Assembly: GCA_001769925.1 (NCBI GenBank)
Contig: MEPT01000105.1
Location: forward strand, 11,193 to 19,309
From: Bdellovibrionales bacterium RBG_16_40_8
GTDB taxonomy: Bacteria; Bdellovibrionota; Bdellovibrionia; Bdellovibrionales; UBA1609
Direction: 5' to 3'
Length of the DNA stretch: 8,117 nt
In this document: positions 6,477 through 8,117 of the stretch, piece by piece
How positions within the stretch are numbered: the stretch's first letter is position 1
How the letters are laid out: every line of letters starts with the position of its first letter
Program-made: the position numbers and the translations under genes
Notes under the pieces: generated by a model
Database searches by the model: none
Told to the model about the DNA's origin: nothing
Seen by the model: the letters and a program-made list of their open reading frames with translations, nothing else

Positions 6477-6737
6477 CTATTTGGCTTGAACGAACTTCAT
6501 TTGTAAGTCTTGAATAATGGCGTCGAGATAATTTTTTTCAGATTCGGTGAGATTGTTGCGAGTTTTATCTTTTAATAAAACAAGTAGATCAATGCTGTAT
6601 TGGGCAATGTTTAAGTTTTTTTCAAGTTTACCGGTTTGAGGGTTTTTTTCTAAACCAAGGTGCACTACCGCTGATGACGCAATAGATATAACTAACGTAG
6701 AAAATGTGGCCTCAAGCGCCTGAGAATCAGTATTCAT
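6477..6737 (-). CDS. DUF1844 family protein
   Basis: This 86-aa protein matches the DUF1844 pattern throughout: an N-terminal helix TFSTLVISIASSAVVHLG (about 11-28), a loop with NPQTGK (32-37), then NLNIAQYSIDLLVLLKDKT (41-59), LTESEKNYLDAIIQDLQMKF (63-82). The family is common in deltaproteobacteria and some other phyla, and its function is unknown. The first helix is moderately hydrophobic, but I would not call it a membrane segment. There is no recognisable Shine-Dalgarno before the ATG at 6735-6737. A promoter-like pair lies just upstream (6747-6775), so it may be read from a very short leader. It lies between the HtpX-like gene (52 nt upstream) and htrA (20 nt downstream). That suggests an envelope-quality-control link, by position only. 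Confidence 0.88.
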   Translation of the reverse strand: MNTDSQALEATFSTLVISIASSAVVHLGLEKNPQTGKLEKNLNIAQYSIDLLVLLKDKTRNNLTESEKNYLDAIIQDLQMKFVQAK

Positions 6738-6746
6738 CTTGCTGGA

Positions 6747-6775
6747 ATTTAATGGTAAAAATACAAAGTCGTCAA
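6747..6775 (-). promoter_or_regulatory. Possible sigma-70-type promoter for DUF1844-htrA
   Basis: On the minus strand TTGACG (plus 6770-6775) and TTAAAT (plus 6747-6752) are separated by exactly 17 nt. The -35 matches 5 of 6 consensus bases and the -10 matches 4 of 6. Transcription would begin only a few bases before the DUF1844 ATG, which fits the absence of a Shine-Dalgarno there. This is a visual match only. Confidence 0.3.
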
Positions 6776-6789
6776 GTTTTGTAGCAACT

Positions 6790-7632
6790 TTAAACTGGGT
6801 AATAGCCTATAATTTTACGTATACGTTCTGATGGTCGTGGTTGCGCGATAAAATATCGTGCCCAGCGTAGTGTGGTTAGCGGACTTACTGCAAACATATG
6901 AGCTGTAGACATAGGTACTGTAAATGGTAGCGTTTCAGCATAGGATTCAAGCTTCCATAAAGCAGTAGCCAACATTTTCGGATCGCCAATTAATTGTGCC
7001 GCAAGGGTATCGGCTGCTTGGTAGAATGATGGCCTTATTGAAAGGCGCAATATAAAACCAATAAAAGGGGCGGTAATTCTTGTAATAATATTTGAAATAA
7101 AAAATTGTGGGTTTCTTTTCTCGACAAGTAATAGGCGAAATGCAGCGTCTAATGTTTCTGTTATAAATAAGCTAAATGACATAATGAAACTGCCAACAGC
7201 AAAGGTCAATGTGTTCAAAAGACGAATGTTAGCAATTTGATAGGCGATAATGGCTTCAATTTCAGCATGGGAGAACTTTTCAAGGCAGCCGTTAGTTAAG
7301 ATAATGGTGCCATGGGTTATGCCGCGTCCCACAACTCCAGCTTGCGGAGAATTACTTTCAAGTAGCACAATGCGTGGTGTAGGCACACGACATTTTACAG
7401 CTAAACGGCGCGCCATTTCTCTAAGGCCAAAACTATCTTGACCCTCTAATTCTCTGCCCTGAAAAAGTGACAGCACGCGACGATCTTCATAAAAATATAC
7501 AAAAGAGTTAATTCCCAGAGCAACGGTAAGCGCAAACAACAACCCCTCGCGACCACCATAATGATGCCCCAAGACAATTAACGTTAATGACATGGCAGCC
7601 AAAAAGGCCCAAGCTTTAGCGACGGATCTCAT
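6790..7632 (-). CDS. HtpX-like M48-family membrane protein with destroyed zinc site (predicted pseudoprotease)
   Basis: The 280-aa product has the layout of the membrane metalloprotease HtpX. Two N-terminal membrane segments (about 7-22 and 29-48) are followed by a cytosolic segment (RLAVKCRVPTPRIVLLES, 76-93, then THGTIILTNGCLEKF, 106-120). The helix that should carry HExxH comes next, then two more membrane segments (about 140-160 and 180-197) and a C-terminal domain. Where HtpX has EAxxAHExxH, this protein reads EAIIAYQIAN: Tyr131, Gln132 and Asn135 replace His, Glu and His. The third zinc ligand, the Glu of the usual EFxAD, aligns with Tyr204 in YQAAD; the AD is kept. The C-terminal HP..xxR motif reads SPLTTLR. 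The frame is open and full length, so the gene is not decayed; catalysis is predicted lost. The ATG at 7630-7632 lacks a clear ribosome site, but a stop 21 nt upstream leaves no better start. A remote family with another chemistry cannot be excluded. Confidence 0.82.
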   Translation of the reverse strand: MRSVAKAWAFLAAMSLTLIVLGHHYGGREGLLFALTVALGINSFVYFYEDRRVLSLFQGRELEGQDSFGLREMARRLAVKCRVPTPRIVLLESNSPQAGVVGRGITHGTIILTNGCLEKFSHAEIEAIIAYQIANIRLLNTLTFAVGSFIMSFSLFITETLDAAFRLLLVEKRNPQFFISNIITRITAPFIGFILRLSIRPSFYQAADTLAAQLIGDPKMLATALWKLESYAETLPFTVPMSTAHMFAVSPLTTLRWARYFIAQPRPSERIRKIIGYYPV

Positions 7633-7705
7633 ACAGCGATATCGTAACTCTTAACGGAGTTTAAAAAAAGTGTAGAATTCTGCTTGCTTGAGTGCGTTAA
7701 TTGCT

Positions 7706-7734
7706 TTGAAAATAAGAGACTACAGATCTAAATT
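7706..7734 (+). promoter_or_regulatory. Possible sigma-70-type promoter of the MoxR gene
   Basis: TTGAAA (7706-7711, 5 of 6 to consensus) and TAAATT (7729-7734, 4 of 6) are separated by 17 nt. Initiation around 7741 would give a leader of about 30 nt containing the AAAGGAG ribosome site. This is a visual match only. Confidence 0.4.
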
Positions 7735-7769
7735 TGCAAGTAGTGATTCACAATTAAAGGAGCAAAAGC

Positions 7770-8117
7770 GTGAGCTTGGACATAATGGCCCTTAATGAGG
7801 CCATCAAACAAGAAAGCCAATTTATAGACCGTACACTAAAAGAAGTTTCAAAAGTTATTGTCGGCCAAAAAGAAATGCTTGAGGCGATATTAATGGGGCT
7901 TCTTACCGGTGGTCATATTCTGCTTGAAGGTGTGCCAGGGCTAGCAAAGACGTTAACTATTTCGTCTGTAGCGCAGGCCATTCATTTAGGGTTTCAGCGT
8001 ATTCAATTTACACCTGATCTTTTGCCAACAGACTTAATCGGCACGATGATTTATGATGTAAAAAACGGAGATTTTCGTGTTAAAAAAGGACCAATTTTCA
8101 CCAATATAATTTTGGCT
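7770..8117 (+). CDS. moxR: MoxR-family AAA+ ATPase, N-terminal part (cut by window)
   Basis: MoxR ATPases are cytosolic chaperone-like AAA+ proteins, often encoded with DUF58 and von Willebrand factor A proteins, that help mature or activate partner complexes. The 116 codons visible are in frame to the last base. They show VIVGQKEMLEAIL (29-41), the Walker A loop GVPGLAKT (54-61), and the signature RIQFTPDLLPTDLIG (77-91). KGPIFTNIILA (106-116) follows, which breaks off just before the Walker B acidic residues. The GTG start at 7770 has AAAGGAG (7756-7762) 7 nt upstream; an ATG five codons later has no such site. It is divergent from the HtpX-like gene, and any partner genes would lie downstream, outside the window. 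Confidence 0.93.
   Translation, partial: MSLDIMALNEAIKQESQFIDRTLKEVSKVIVGQKEMLEAILMGLLTGGHILLEGVPGLAKTLTISSVAQAIHLGFQRIQFTPDLLPTDLIGTMIYDVKNGDFRVKKGPIFTNIILA

Noticed and set aside
7250..7441. Plus-strand open frame opposite the HtpX-like gene
   Set aside because: It is antisense to the longer, membrane-protein-like frame and has no start signals.

Overview
The window reads as chromosomal DNA of a moderately AT-rich Gram-negative bacterium. Three things point to a deltaproteobacterium in the old broad sense (Myxococcota/Desulfobacterota/Bdellovibrionota-like): an exported Do/HtrA-type protease, a DUF1844 protein, and frequent GTG/TTG starts. That placement is inference from gene content; no rRNA or other phylogenetic marker is present. 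There is no sign of mobile DNA, tRNA, rRNA or CRISPR. Gene density is high and the longest gene-free stretch is about 150 bases.

Layout: (1) Bases 1-840, minus strand: a deoxyribose-phosphate aldolase gene (deoC) of the longer, animal-DERA-like type, with its 3' end cut off by the window edge. (2) A divergent intergenic region of about 150 bases. (3) Bases 994-4959, plus strand: a tightly packed, overlapping molybdenum-cofactor (Moco) operon: moeA, moaD, a moaE-mobA gene fusion, a 109-residue protein of unknown function, and a moeB/MOCS3-like E1 enzyme with a C-terminal rhodanese domain. (4) Bases 4987-7632, minus strand, convergent with the Moco operon: three genes transcribed in the order HtpX-like membrane protein, DUF1844 protein, HtrA/DegP serine protease. 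(5) From 7770, plus strand, divergent from the HtpX-like gene: the N-terminal part of a MoxR-family AAA+ ATPase, cut off by the window edge.

How the genes work together: in the Moco block, MoeB adenylates the Gly-Gly end of MoaD, and its rhodanese domain could supply sulfur to make the MoaD thiocarboxylate. The MoaE half of the fusion then builds the molybdopterin dithiolene, MoeA inserts molybdate, and the MobA half adds GMP to give the bis-MGD form. The window lacks the first-step genes moaA and moaC and the adenylyltransferase mogA/moaB, so these must lie elsewhere.

The most unusual item is the HtpX-like protein. It keeps the membrane topology and flanking sequence of the M48 HtpX family, but every zinc-binding and catalytic residue is replaced: HExxH reads YQIAN, and the third-ligand glutamate position is Tyr. 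It looks like a pseudoprotease encoded upstream of a DUF1844 protein and an intact HtrA protease. The next most interesting items are the seamless MoaE-MobA fusion, with an A7 tract at the domain junction, and the small unknown protein buried in the Moco operon.
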